From positions 21,974-85,973 of the forward strand of contig CAKPCU010000003.1 in NCBI GenBank assembly GCA_934148015.1: DNA of 64,000 nucleotides, read 5' to 3'. The position numbers and the translations under genes were made by a program. The notes below the pieces were generated by a model, which worked only from the letters and a program-made list of their open reading frames with translations, was not told the origin of the DNA and did not search any database. This DNA is from an uncultured Bacilli bacterium (GTDB lineage Bacteria; Bacillota_I; Bacilli_A; RF39; UBA660). Shown here in pieces: positions 8,279-15,505 of this stretch (positions are counted from its first letter, which is position 1; every line of letters begins with the position of its first letter).

Positions 8279-9442
8279 TTATTCGGGTGTTTTTATATCT
8301 TCTAAAGCATCTATATTCTGATAATCAGTAATATCTTCATACACTTTAAAAAAAACATCTACTACTATTTTACTATTATTTGCTGAAAAATTCAAAGCTT
8401 TTTTACTAATAATGTATTCATCTTTATTCAATTTAACTAAAATCTTGTCATATGCAATAGAAGTTACTTTCTTTAAAGCTTCATTATAGGTTAATTTCTG
8501 TTTAAAAGTCCTTGTTTTTCTTTGCTTTACGGTACTAATTTTAAAAGGAAATATTTTTTCCCATAATAATACTTTTTCTTTTTCTAAATAATATGTGGTA
8601 AAATTTTTTCTAACTGAATAGTTATGATTAAATATACTTACTATATAATTATTTTTTATATCATCTAAGTATTTTACTTCCTCGTAATATAGCGGATACT
8701 CTATATTAACACTATACCATGTTTCTGCATAAACCTTTCCTTTAGCACAAATGCTTTTTTTTACTTCATCATCTTTTATGATATTTCCATTTATTATTAC
8801 ATCGCCTTTTTTTACATAGTCATTAACATTTTTTACAATATCTCCGTTTGATGCAAATATTTTTTTTATAACTCCACTTTTTTTTGCTACTATACTTCTA
8901 TTTTGACAGACTTCTTCTTCTTTATTAATCTTTCTTTCTGCTATTTTAATTGACAGTATGCTTCCATTTCTTTCTATTTCCATCCATTCTATCTTATCTT
9001 TATTATGTTTAATAATTTTATTTATAATCTTTGTTCTTTTTTCATATCCTGGTATCAATCTAAATTTTTTTATATTAAAAGTACTTAGTTCATCAGTAAC
9101 TAAATCTCTAATTTCTTTATTATTATGTATTACGTTTATTTTGAAACAAGTCTTTGACAATAAAATAAGAAATGTAAGCGATATTAAAAGACATAATACA
9201 TATGTTATATTATTTTTGCAAAAATCAACTAGTTTTATTGGACCAATTAGTTTTATAATTTCAATTTTATTTATTGTCTTTATTTTACACATTTTTTGAT
9301 ATTCAGAATATGGCATTTTAATATATAGTTCTTTATAACTATTTTCTTTTATTTTACTATAGGATATATTATTATTTATTAATCTTCTAACAAAAGATCT
9401 GACGTTTTTTCCAGTAACTTTTATAAGCACATAACTATTCAT
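8279..9442 (-). CDS. yqfD: Sporulation protein YqfD
   Basis: 387 residues. A cytoplasmic N-terminal domain of about 80 residues is followed by one transmembrane helix (NNITYVLCLLISLTFLILL) and a long extracytoplasmic part with the family features RLIPGYEKRTKI, EWMEIERNGSILSIKI and AKKSGVIKKIFASNGD. YqfD is made under mother-cell control during sporulation in Bacillus. It overlaps yqfC by eight bases, as in many spore formers. The C-terminal pattern is complete, so it looks functional. Confidence 0.9.
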   Translation of the reverse strand: MNSYVLIKVTGKNVRSFVRRLINNNISYSKIKENSYKELYIKMPYSEYQKMCKIKTINKIEIIKLIGPIKLVDFCKNNITYVLCLLISLTFLILLSKTCFKINVIHNNKEIRDLVTDELSTFNIKKFRLIPGYEKRTKIINKIIKHNKDKIEWMEIERNGSILSIKIAERKINKEEEVCQNRSIVAKKSGVIKKIFASNGDIVKNVNDYVKKGDVIINGNIIKDDEVKKSICAKGKVYAETWYSVNIEYPLYYEEVKYLDDIKNNYIVSIFNHNYSVRKNFTTYYLEKEKVLLWEKIFPFKISTVKQRKTRTFKQKLTYNEALKKVTSIAYDKILVKLNKDEYIISKKALNFSANNSKIVVDVFFKVYEDITDYQNIDALEDIKTPE

Positions 9443-9686
9443 TTGATGTATTTATTTTTATATTAGAAATTTCTCCAGAAATTACTAATAATTCCTTATA
9501 TAATTCTTCTATTATGAGTTTTTTACCAAGCACAGTAAATACGTCTTTGTTACTTATTAATTCAATTTTGTCACTGGAAAAATGATTTATATTATCATAA
9601 TAATAAACATATAATTTTCTTTTTTTAAATTTTATTTCAAACGTGTTGCACTCTACATAATTATCAATTAATTCTCTTATATTCAA
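9435..9686 (-). CDS. yqfC: Sporulation protein YqfC
   Basis: 83 residues. Short beta-rich protein of the YqfC/YabP-like group, with the strand pattern LYVYYYDNINHFSSDKIEL and the ELYKELLVISGEISNIKI C-terminal block. It directly precedes and overlaps yqfD, the standard arrangement. YabP/YqfC proteins are associated with spore coat formation. The gene follows the rpsU terminator, so it probably has its own sporulation promoter, which I could not define. Confidence 0.85.
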   Translation of the reverse strand: MNIRELIDNYVECNTFEIKFKKRKLYVYYYDNINHFSSDKIELISNKDVFTVLGKKLIIEELYKELLVISGEISNIKINTSNE

Positions 9687-9711
9687 ACCGAATCACCAAT
9701 AAATAATATGC

Positions 9712-9738
9712 AAAAAAAAAGATACTATGAAGTATCTT
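9712..9738 (-). terminator. Intrinsic terminator of rpsU
   Basis: A 7-bp stem AAGATAC / GTATCTT (9719-9725 with 9732-9738); on the minus strand nine T residues follow. It separates rpsU from yqfC. Confidence 0.8.
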
Positions 9739-9754
9739 ATAAGGTAAAGAAAAA

Positions 9755-9952
9755 TTATCCGTTATTTCTTTCACGTCTTGCAGCTTTACGAGCATTTTTC
9801 TTAGCTTCAGCACGTTTTTGAGCTCTTTCTACTCCTGGTTTAGTATATTCTCTTTTTCTTTTAACTTCTGAAGGGAGACCGCTCTTAGCAACTCTATTCT
9901 TGAATTTTTTTAATGCACCTTCAAGGTTACCATTAACTTTAACAGTTATCAT
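9755..9952 (-). CDS. rpsU: 30S ribosomal protein S21
   Basis: 65 residues, highly basic, starting MITVKVNGNLEGALKKFKNR and ending in an Arg/Lys-rich tail, typical of S21. A purine-rich ribosome binding site (GGGGGGAAAG) lies directly upstream, with a strong promoter at 9987-10015 and a terminator after the gene, so it is expressed alone. The rpsU-yqfC-yqfD order is a Bacilli-type arrangement, but yqeY and yqfA/B are missing. Confidence 0.96.
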   Translation of the reverse strand: MITVKVNGNLEGALKKFKNRVAKSGLPSEVKRKREYTKPGVERAQKRAEAKKNARKAARRERNNG

Positions 9953-9986
9953 TTTTCTTTCCCCCCTCTCTTTTTTTACTGCAATA

Positions 9987-10015
9987 ATTATAACACTTGT
10001 TTTTGTTTATTACAA
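9987..10015 (-). promoter_or_regulatory. SigA-type promoter for rpsU
   Basis: Minus strand: -35 TTGTAA (10015-10010), 17-base spacer, -10 TATAAT (9992-9987). Confidence 0.75.
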
Positions 10016-10037
10016 TATATTTTTCCTATTTTATAAC

Positions 10038-10073
10038 AAAAAGTGACAGTTTTTTCGCAAACAATCACTTTTT
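10038..10073. terminator. Terminator of the bacteriocin operon
   Basis: A 9-bp perfect stem AAAAAGTGA / TCACTTTTT (10038-10046 with 10065-10073) located 14 bases past the second peptide gene. The A- and T-rich arms let it work in either direction. It insulates the bacteriocin genes from the rpsU promoter. Confidence 0.7.
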
Positions 10074-10086
10074 ATTATAGTTTTAA

Positions 10087-10251
10087 TTACATATCACACA
10101 TGTTTTTAGATGAAATTCTTCTTATACTACTACCTAAATATCTTCCCATATCTAAAAATGAATTAAACCCTTTTATTATGTAATTAAGTAGTGTAGCTGA
10201 AATTTTACCTCCTCCCATTACCTGTTTAAGTTCTCTATTATTTAATATCAT
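10087..10251 (-). CDS. Class II bacteriocin precursor B (double-glycine leader)
   Basis: 54 residues. The leader MILNNRELKQVMGG has the classic ELxx(V/I)xGG pattern recognised by C39-peptidase ABC exporters. Cleavage after Gly14 would release a 40-residue cationic, amphipathic peptide containing a GxxxG motif (G36-RYL-G40) and an IRR cluster. AGGAGG lies three to four bases before the ATG. It directly follows precursor A and the exporter gene, and a terminator follows it. The leader aligns with that of precursor A position by position (ELK at 7-9 in both). Bacteriocin identity is inferred from architecture; the target spectrum is unknown. Confidence 0.8.
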   Translation of the reverse strand: MILNNRELKQVMGGGKISATLLNYIIKGFNSFLDMGRYLGSSIRRISSKNMCDM

Positions 10252-10258
10252 ATTCCTC

Positions 10259-10396
10259 CTATTTACATTTAAATGGTCTTACGAAACCATCAATAATACC
10301 TATTATAAATGATATACCTGCAACTATTCCAGCAGTAATCCATCCACCAGATGCTCCAGCCGTAATCATTTTCAGTTCTTTTTTATTTAACTTCAC
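10259..10396 (-). CDS. Class II bacteriocin precursor A (AG-type leader)
   Basis: 45 residues from a GTG at 10396, with AAGGAG six bases upstream; the start overlaps the exporter stop codon. The leader MKLNKKELKMITAG matches that of precursor B, with the processing site AG in place of GG. The predicted 31-residue mature peptide begins ASGGW, is Gly/Ile rich with a GIVAG (GxxxG) motif in a hydrophobic helix, and ends RPFKCK. Two GG-type peptides that each carry GxxxG, encoded side by side, is the hallmark of two-peptide (class IIb) bacteriocins. No immunity gene is recognisable next to it. Confidence 0.72.
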   Translation of the reverse strand: MKLNKKELKMITAGASGGWITAGIVAGISFIIGIIDGFVRPFKCK

Positions 10397-12384
10397 ACAT
10401 TTCTCCTTTCAGTATTTTTATTACAAAATAATTCATCAATATTAATTATTTTATTAAAAATATCTAAGTTTTCTCTTCTATGACTAATTATAATTATTGT
10501 TCTATCCTTATAACAAGCCTTTATACTAGATAATATTTTTCTTTCAGTTTTTATATCTAATGAAGATGTTATTTCATCAAAAATAATTATTTTTTTGTTT
10601 GATGATAAAGCTCGTGCTATCAAAACCTTACTTATTTGCCCATTTGATAAATTATTATTGGTATTATCCATTAAGTAATCTAAATTTATTTTATTATTTC
10701 TTAAGAGTTGTTTTATCTGTGCTATTCTTAATATTTTATTATCAATATCGCTTCCCATGAAAATATTTTCTTCTATACTTTCATTTAATAATTTTGTCTT
10801 ATTATCCATATATAAAATATTATTTCTAATTTCACCTTCACTATATAAATTAATATTTTTTCCATTTACAAATATACCTTTATCTTTATATTCAATTTCT
10901 TTAATTAATAATTTAAACAGCGTTGTTTTACCACACCCACATGAGCCTGTTATTAAAACAAAATCATTTTTATTTATATCAAATGATATATTTTTAAGTA
11001 TAGGTTTATCATTGTATTTGAAATTTATATTTTTAAAACATATTTTATTTATATTTAAAATATTATAATTATTCATATAATCAAGATTATATATATGCGT
11101 TATTCTTTTTTTACATACTTTATAATTCGCATATAAAGGTTGTAGACGTAATATTTCATTTAATGAATCAATAATTAAATTTTCAAGTGTAAAATAAAAA
11201 ATTTTATAAGAAAATAATATATTACTACTAATTAAGTAATGTATAAATAATGCAAGAAAAAAACTTGTCACTATAGATTCAAATAATTCGTTTTTTAAAA
11301 TTTTTTTACCCATTTTTTCATAATCATATATGTATGCGCTATAAGTTTTTGATAATTTTTCTTCGTAGTAAGATTCTTTACTTACATTTTTAATAGACAA
11401 AATTGAATTAAAGTAATCTATGATCTTATTGTTTAAATTTTGATTTTTAATTTGCAAATCGTAAAAATCGCATAATTGATATTTTAATTTTCTTTTATTA
11501 ATTATAATCATTACAATGATATATACAATATTAAGAAATATAAATTTAATATTAGAATGCAGTAATAATACTGATGATAAAATAAAAATTACATTAATCA
11601 ATACTATCTCTATCGTTTTCACAATCATGTCTTTTATGTATGATAAATCTGTAATTTTAGATAATAAAGCACCAGAGCCATTATTTTGATAATATTCATA
11701 AGGAAGCTTTAAAAGACGACTTATAATTGGAATTGTTATCATTTCATCAAGTGAAGTTCTGAATTTAAGTGAATAAATAGATTTAATATATGAAAATAAT
11801 ACTTTAAGTATAGATACAGTTAATATATATATAATTATATATTCATAATTATGATTAATTCTTTTGCTTAATATAGTGGAAATTGAGTATGAGAATAATA
11901 AATTGAATAAAACTATAGTTAATGTATATAATATAATTTTAAAAATTAGTCCTTTATTATTAGTAAGAATCTTAAGAAAATTATATTTCTTTTCAAATAT
12001 CAATGCTATTTTAGAATATGTTTTTAAAAATTTGTCTTTGTCAACATACATTATTTTAACTAAAGGATCTGCTATAAGTAGTTTATCTTTTAGTACCTTT
12101 ATTAATACAACATAATGCCCTATCCCATCGCTATTTACCGTATGAATTATAGCTGGTAATTTTAAACTTTCTAATTCAACATTTTTATATCCAATGCAAG
12201 AAACATTATATTTTGCAGCTGTTTTTACTATTTCATAAGCACTTACTCCATCACCTTTTAGTTTCACCTTTTCTTTTAATTCATTTAATTCTACTTTTAT
12301 ACCGAAATATTTTAATATCATGGTAAGACATGCTATCCCGCAATCGTTAAATGAAGTTTGTTTTACAAAAAAATTATTTTTCGT
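10393..12384 (-). CDS. Bacteriocin-processing C39 peptidase/ABC exporter (apparent ACG start)
   Basis: 663 residues if translation starts at ACG (12384). Domains: C39 peptidase (1-130), six-helix ABC transmembrane domain (about 145-410), nucleotide-binding domain (about 430-660). The peptidase motif QTSFNDCG places the catalytic Cys at 15; His90 (GIGHYV) and Asp106 (IADP) complete the triad. The NBD has Walker A GSCGCGKTT, signature LSNGQ and Walker B IIIFDE. The first in-frame ATG (12321) lies after the catalytic Cys and has no ribosome binding site, whereas GGAGGTGAT is nine bases before the ACG. So either a near-cognate start is used or the start codon was lost by mutation. It would cleave and export the two adjacent peptides. 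Confidence 0.85.
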   Translation of the reverse strand, partial: TKNNFFVKQTSFNDCGIACLTMILKYFGIKVELNELKEKVKLKGDGVSAYEIVKTAAKYNVSCIGYKNVELESLKLPAIIHTVNSDGIGHYVVLIKVLKDKLLIADPLVKIMYVDKDKFLKTYSKIALIFEKKYNFLKILTNNKGLIFKIILYTLTIVLFNLLFSYSISTILSKRINHNYEYIIIYILTVSILKVLFSYIKSIYSLKFRTSLDEMITIPIISRLLKLPYEYYQNNGSGALLSKITDLSYIKDMIVKTIEIVLINVIFILSSVLLLHSNIKFIFLNIVYIIVMIIINKRKLKYQLCDFYDLQIKNQNLNNKIIDYFNSILSIKNVSKESYYEEKLSKTYSAYIYDYEKMGKKILKNELFESIVTSFFLALFIHYLISSNILFSYKIFYFTLENLIIDSLNEILRLQPLYANYKVCKKRITHIYNLDYMNNYNILNINKICFKNINFKYNDKPILKNISFDINKNDFVLITGSCGCGKTTLFKLLIKEIEYKDKGIFVNGKNINLYSEGEIRNNILYMDNKTKLLNESIEENIFMGSDIDNKILRIAQIKQLLRNNKINLDYLMDNTNNNLSNGQISKVLIARALSSNKKIIIFDEITSSLDIKTERKILSSIKACYKDRTIIIISHRRENLDIFNKIINIDELFCNKNTERRNV

Positions 12385-12445
12385 CTTTTATCACCTCCTC
12401 AATCATATTATTATGTTTTAATTAATAAAAACCCTCGCTTTTTTT

Positions 12446-12473
12446 TTGACTTTTTTCTGAAAAATGATATTAT
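12446..12473 (+). promoter_or_regulatory. SigA-type promoter for the lipid kinase gene
   Basis: -35 TTGACT (12446-12451), 16-base spacer, -10 TATTAT (12468-12473), about 20 bases before the start codon at 12493. Confidence 0.6.
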
Positions 12474-12492
12474 ATATAGCAAGAGGGATAAT

Positions 12493-13425
12493 ATGGAAAG
12501 AAATGATTTAAAAAAATGTATTATAATTTATAATCCTGTATCTACTGGATTTAAAGAAAGCAGTGTTGGTCAAATAGCTAAAACAGTTAAGAGTTATGGA
12601 ATTGAACCATATTTTATGAAAAGTATGTATGAGGGACATGTAAAAGATTTAGTTAAAACCTATGATGATAATAATAACATAATAATAACTCTTGGAGGAG
12701 ATGGAACAGTTAGTGAATCATATCAAGCATTAAATGAAATAAATCAAAAAGGGATATATTCACACGTTCCAACAGGTACTACTAATGATATGGCTAAAAA
12801 TTTTAACATAAATGAAAAAAACGTTTCGAAAATCATAGAAAACGTTTTAAATGGTGAAATCAAATACTTAGATTCATACAGTGTTAATGATAAAATAGCT
12901 GCATACACTTCTGTATTTGGGCATTTAGCACATATACCTTATATAACGAATCCTAAATTAAAGAAAAATTTCGGCCATGCTGGATATGTTATAACGGCAT
13001 TAAAGGATTTAGTTAAAAAGCCTGTTATATATAATATAGATTATGAGACTAACAATATGAGTGGTAACTGTGATTGCATAATTGGTGCTGTTACAAACTC
13101 AAAAGGTTTTGCTGGAGTAGAATTATTTAAAAACGCAGCTTTAGATGATGGAAAACTTGAACTACTTATAATTAAGAATATAAATGCTAAAACAATATGT
13201 AAATTATTTAAAGAGTACTTAAAAAATGACGTTGACTTAAATAAACATAACGATTGTATGATTGTAGATTCTTCTAGTGAAATTAAAATTAAATTTAATG
13301 ATGTTTATCCTAAATATCCAGTTGATATTGATGGTGAAAATTCACTTATTTTACCAAATTATATTGACAGTGAATTAACTTTTAAGCCAGCTAAAAAAAT
13401 AAGAGTATTAATCAATAATAAATAA
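12493..13425 (+). CDS. Diacylglycerol/lipid kinase, YegS/DgkB family
   Basis: 310 residues from the ATG at 12493, which has AAGAGGGAT upstream; a longer in-frame reading to 12358 overlaps the promoter and is not coding. The catalytic domain is recognisable from YNPVSTG, the nucleotide-binding ITLGGDGTVSE and the VPTGTTNDMAKN motifs, followed by the beta-sandwich with DGKLELLI. Soluble kinases of this family phosphorylate diacylglycerol in Gram-positive lipoteichoic acid recycling. It is monocistronic, between its own promoter and the terminator at 13470-13501. Confidence 0.92.
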   Translation: MERNDLKKCIIIYNPVSTGFKESSVGQIAKTVKSYGIEPYFMKSMYEGHVKDLVKTYDDNNNIIITLGGDGTVSESYQALNEINQKGIYSHVPTGTTNDMAKNFNINEKNVSKIIENVLNGEIKYLDSYSVNDKIAAYTSVFGHLAHIPYITNPKLKKNFGHAGYVITALKDLVKKPVIYNIDYETNNMSGNCDCIIGAVTNSKGFAGVELFKNAALDDGKLELLIIKNINAKTICKLFKEYLKNDVDLNKHNDCMIVDSSSEIKIKFNDVYPKYPVDIDGENSLILPNYIDSELTFKPAKKIRVLINNK

Positions 13426-13469
13426 AAGTATAGAAAAAAGAATAAAAATTAAAACACACTTCCCTATAA

Positions 13470-13501
13470 AAAAATAAAAATCACTACTCAGGTAGTGATT
13501 T
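13470..13501. terminator. Bidirectional terminator (lipid kinase / tRNA-Arg)
   Basis: A 10-bp stem AAATCACTAC / GTAGTGATTT (13478-13487 with 13492-13501). On the minus strand TTTTTATTTT follows, terminating the tRNA transcript; on the plus strand TATTTGTT follows the kinase gene. Confidence 0.7.
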
Positions 13502-13512
13502 ATTTGTTATAA

Positions 13513-13589
<77 letters not shown>

Positions 13590-13615
13590 GTGATTGTTCA
13601 TCAAGGAACATATCC

Positions 13616-13644
13616 ATTATAACAAACTAATAAGAATTATTCAA
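13616..13644 (-). promoter_or_regulatory. SigA-type promoter for tRNA-Arg
   Basis: Minus strand: -35 TTGAAT (13644-13639), 17-base spacer, -10 TATAAT (13621-13616). The -35 box lies inside the last codons of gerM. Confidence 0.7.
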
Positions 13645-14593
13645 TATTTTTTAATACACTTTTTGTAATTTCTTTACCATTTACGTTAAATACTACTTCT
13701 TTTACATCATAATTATCTTGAATTGAAAACGAAATAGAATAGATTACCTCTTCTAATACCTTCATGGAATTTTCATCATCAAGAAGATAATTATTAAAAT
13801 TTAATATAAGTTTTTCATTTTCAAATTTATAATCTAAAAGTTTTGCATTATAATTTAGAAAGCTCATCAAATTTGTTTCATATATGTTGCTTGATGTTAA
13901 TTCATCTATTATTATTTTAATTTTTTCCCTATCATCATTAACCATTCTAGTAACTGGAACATAGTAAAAATAATTATTATTCTTATTTAAATAATAAACG
14001 GTAACACCTGTGACATTCTTGTAACTGTCAAAATCATACACTTTATTTATCCCATCTTTTCTCGAAAAAGGCTGATTTATAATTTTTTTAAATTTCGGCA
14101 TACTATTTAGCAATTTTCCATTTACTTTTATATAAACCTTTTTAATTTTATCCAAACTTGTTAAGTTATATGTAATAGCACTTATTGCTTTATTAAAATC
14201 AACTTCATTTAATTCTAAAAATTCTGAAGAAAAATCTATTGATGCAAAATCATCTTTAAGTATAATATCTAATATTTTAGTATCTATGGGTAAAATAGCT
14301 TTAAAACCATTAGGTAACTTATCCTCTAAACTCCCTCCTATTACTAATAATTTTAATATGTTTTCTATATATGTTTTAGTATCAGAAGAAGATAGTTGTA
14401 CTTCACTTCTAGCTACGTAACCATTTTTATCAATTAAATATATGTAGCTCTTTTTTGTAGTCATAATAGTATTTTTAGTAATATTGTCTTTAAGAGAATA
14501 TTCTTTAGAAACTGGAAACAATAATAAAAAAAGGAAAAGAAACAACATTCCACTAGTTCTAAATATTTTATTGTAAGCAAATTTTCTTATCAT
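13637..14593 (-). CDS. gerM: GerM-like lipoprotein/anchored protein with two GerMN domains
   Basis: 318 residues. A hydrophobic N-terminal segment (about 14-28, no lipobox Cys seen) is followed by two GerMN repeats: about 65-165 (LPIDTKILDIILKDDFASID) and about 195-310 (the second with AKLLDYKFENEKLILNF). In Bacillus GerM takes part in engulfment-stage complexes of sporulation and in germination. GGAGG precedes the ATG. Position after gerE parallels the gerE-gerM neighbourhood of B. subtilis, without racE between them. Confidence 0.88.
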   Translation of the reverse strand: MIRKFAYNKIFRTSGMLFLFLFLLLFPVSKEYSLKDNITKNTIMTTKKSYIYLIDKNGYVARSEVQLSSSDTKTYIENILKLLVIGGSLEDKLPNGFKAILPIDTKILDIILKDDFASIDFSSEFLELNEVDFNKAISAITYNLTSLDKIKKVYIKVNGKLLNSMPKFKKIINQPFSRKDGINKVYDFDSYKNVTGVTVYYLNKNNNYFYYVPVTRMVNDDREKIKIIIDELTSSNIYETNLMSFLNYNAKLLDYKFENEKLILNFNNYLLDDENSMKVLEEVIYSISFSIQDNYDVKEVVFNVNGKEITKSVLKNIE

Positions 14594-14616
14594 AACTTCC
14601 TCCCATATATATTATG

Positions 14617-14642
14617 AAAAAAATCGCATATATATGCGATTT
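14617..14642 (-). terminator. Intrinsic terminator of gerE
   Basis: A 10-bp stem AAATCGCATA / TATGCGATTT (14621-14630 with 14633-14642) with a tight loop and a following T-run on the minus strand. It touches the gerE stop codon. Confidence 0.7.
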
Positions 14643-14848
14643 TATAACTTTATCTCATCTAATTTAAGTAATTCTATCACTGCACTAGCTCTTCCTTTTA
14701 CTCCAAGTTTTTGCATAACATTTGAAATATGATTTCTAACTGTCTTTTCACTAATACTTAATTTATCAGCTATTTCTTTAGTTGTCTTATTCGTAATTAA
14801 ATAATCAAAGATTTCTTTTTCTCTTTTAGTAAGTATTTTCTTTGACAT
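14642..14848 (-). CDS. gerE: GerE-type LuxR-family spore transcription regulator
   Basis: 68 residues consisting of only a LuxR-type helix-turn-helix: LTKREKEIFDYLITNKTTKE, then ADKLSISEKTVRNHISNVMQ and KLGVKGRASAV. A stand-alone LuxR HTH of this length next to gerM is the signature of GerE, the late mother-cell regulator that acts with SigK on coat genes. No receiver or ligand-binding domain is present. It is separated from gerM by a terminator, so expression is independent. Confidence 0.88.
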   Translation of the reverse strand: MSKKILTKREKEIFDYLITNKTTKEIADKLSISEKTVRNHISNVMQKLGVKGRASAVIELLKLDEIKL

Positions 14849-14925
14849 AACTTCCCCACTTTCTTGATATAAGAGGTATTTTAATATTTTCTATATTATT
14901 TTATGAAAGTGAGAAAAAAAGGTAC

Positions 14926-15423
14926 TTAATTCTGATATTTTATCGAAATATACATTTTTTCTTTGTATTCTTCTTGAATAGATCTCATTATTTTATTTGC
15001 AGAAGAATAGTTATGATCTTTACTATTTATAGTAACACTTACATTATTACCATCTATCTTTACAAATACATCTACTTTAAAATTCTTCTTTATCTTTTCT
15101 TGAATAGCTTCCTCCTTGGCTTTTATTTCATCTATTTTTTTTAATCCTTCGTATGCATTATTCTTCTCTTCAGTAGTAGACTTTTTGTTTGATAAAATCT
15201 CATTATATTCTGCCGCCAAAGATGCCCTTTCTTCATCTTTTTCAACTTGAAGAACCGTTAGAACATCAGAATTAGTAACAGTTACTTTTTCTTCACTTTT
15301 ATTTTTCTTGATATTTTTGGAATTAGTAGTTAAAAGTTCACTAGGCATGGTTATGTAGTAAACACTTAATACTAAAATTAAACTAAATAATGTAATAAAC
15401 CATAGTTTTTGTTTATTTATCAT
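14926..15423 (-). CDS. spoIIIAH: Stage III sporulation protein AH (SpoIIIAH-like)
   Basis: 165 residues. The N-terminus KQKLWFITLFSLILVLSVYY is the characteristic SpoIIIAH membrane anchor with its LSVYY ending. It is followed by a helical linker (about 65-120) and a small alpha/beta ring-building domain with VDVFVKIDGNNVSVTINS. In Bacillus SpoIIIAH in the mother-cell membrane binds SpoIIQ of the forespore to form the feeding channel. The other spoIIIA genes are not adjacent here, so this copy is detached from its usual operon. Confidence 0.87.
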   Translation of the reverse strand: MINKQKLWFITLFSLILVLSVYYITMPSELLTTNSKNIKKNKSEEKVTVTNSDVLTVLQVEKDEERASLAAEYNEILSNKKSTTEEKNNAYEGLKKIDEIKAKEEAIQEKIKKNFKVDVFVKIDGNNVSVTINSKDHNYSSANKIMRSIQEEYKEKMYISIKYQN

Positions 15424-15474
15424 AAAAATCCTCCTTAACTTTTCTAATTAAATATATGCTTTTATTATAATTTA

Positions 15475-15505
15475 ATTACAAAAAAAGAATCCTAAGATTC
15501 TTTTT
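15475..15505 (-). terminator. Intrinsic terminator of the coiled-coil gene pair
   Basis: A 10-bp stem AAAAAGAATC / GATTCTTTTT (15482-15491 with 15496-15505) with a 4-base loop. It overlaps the last codons and stop of the gene at 15492-16817; on the minus strand further T residues follow. Confidence 0.7.

Noticed and set aside
12358..12492. 45-codon N-terminal extension of the lipid kinase
   Set aside because: It runs through the promoter and antisense to the exporter start; the ATG at 12493 has a proper ribosome binding site and gives the family N-terminus.
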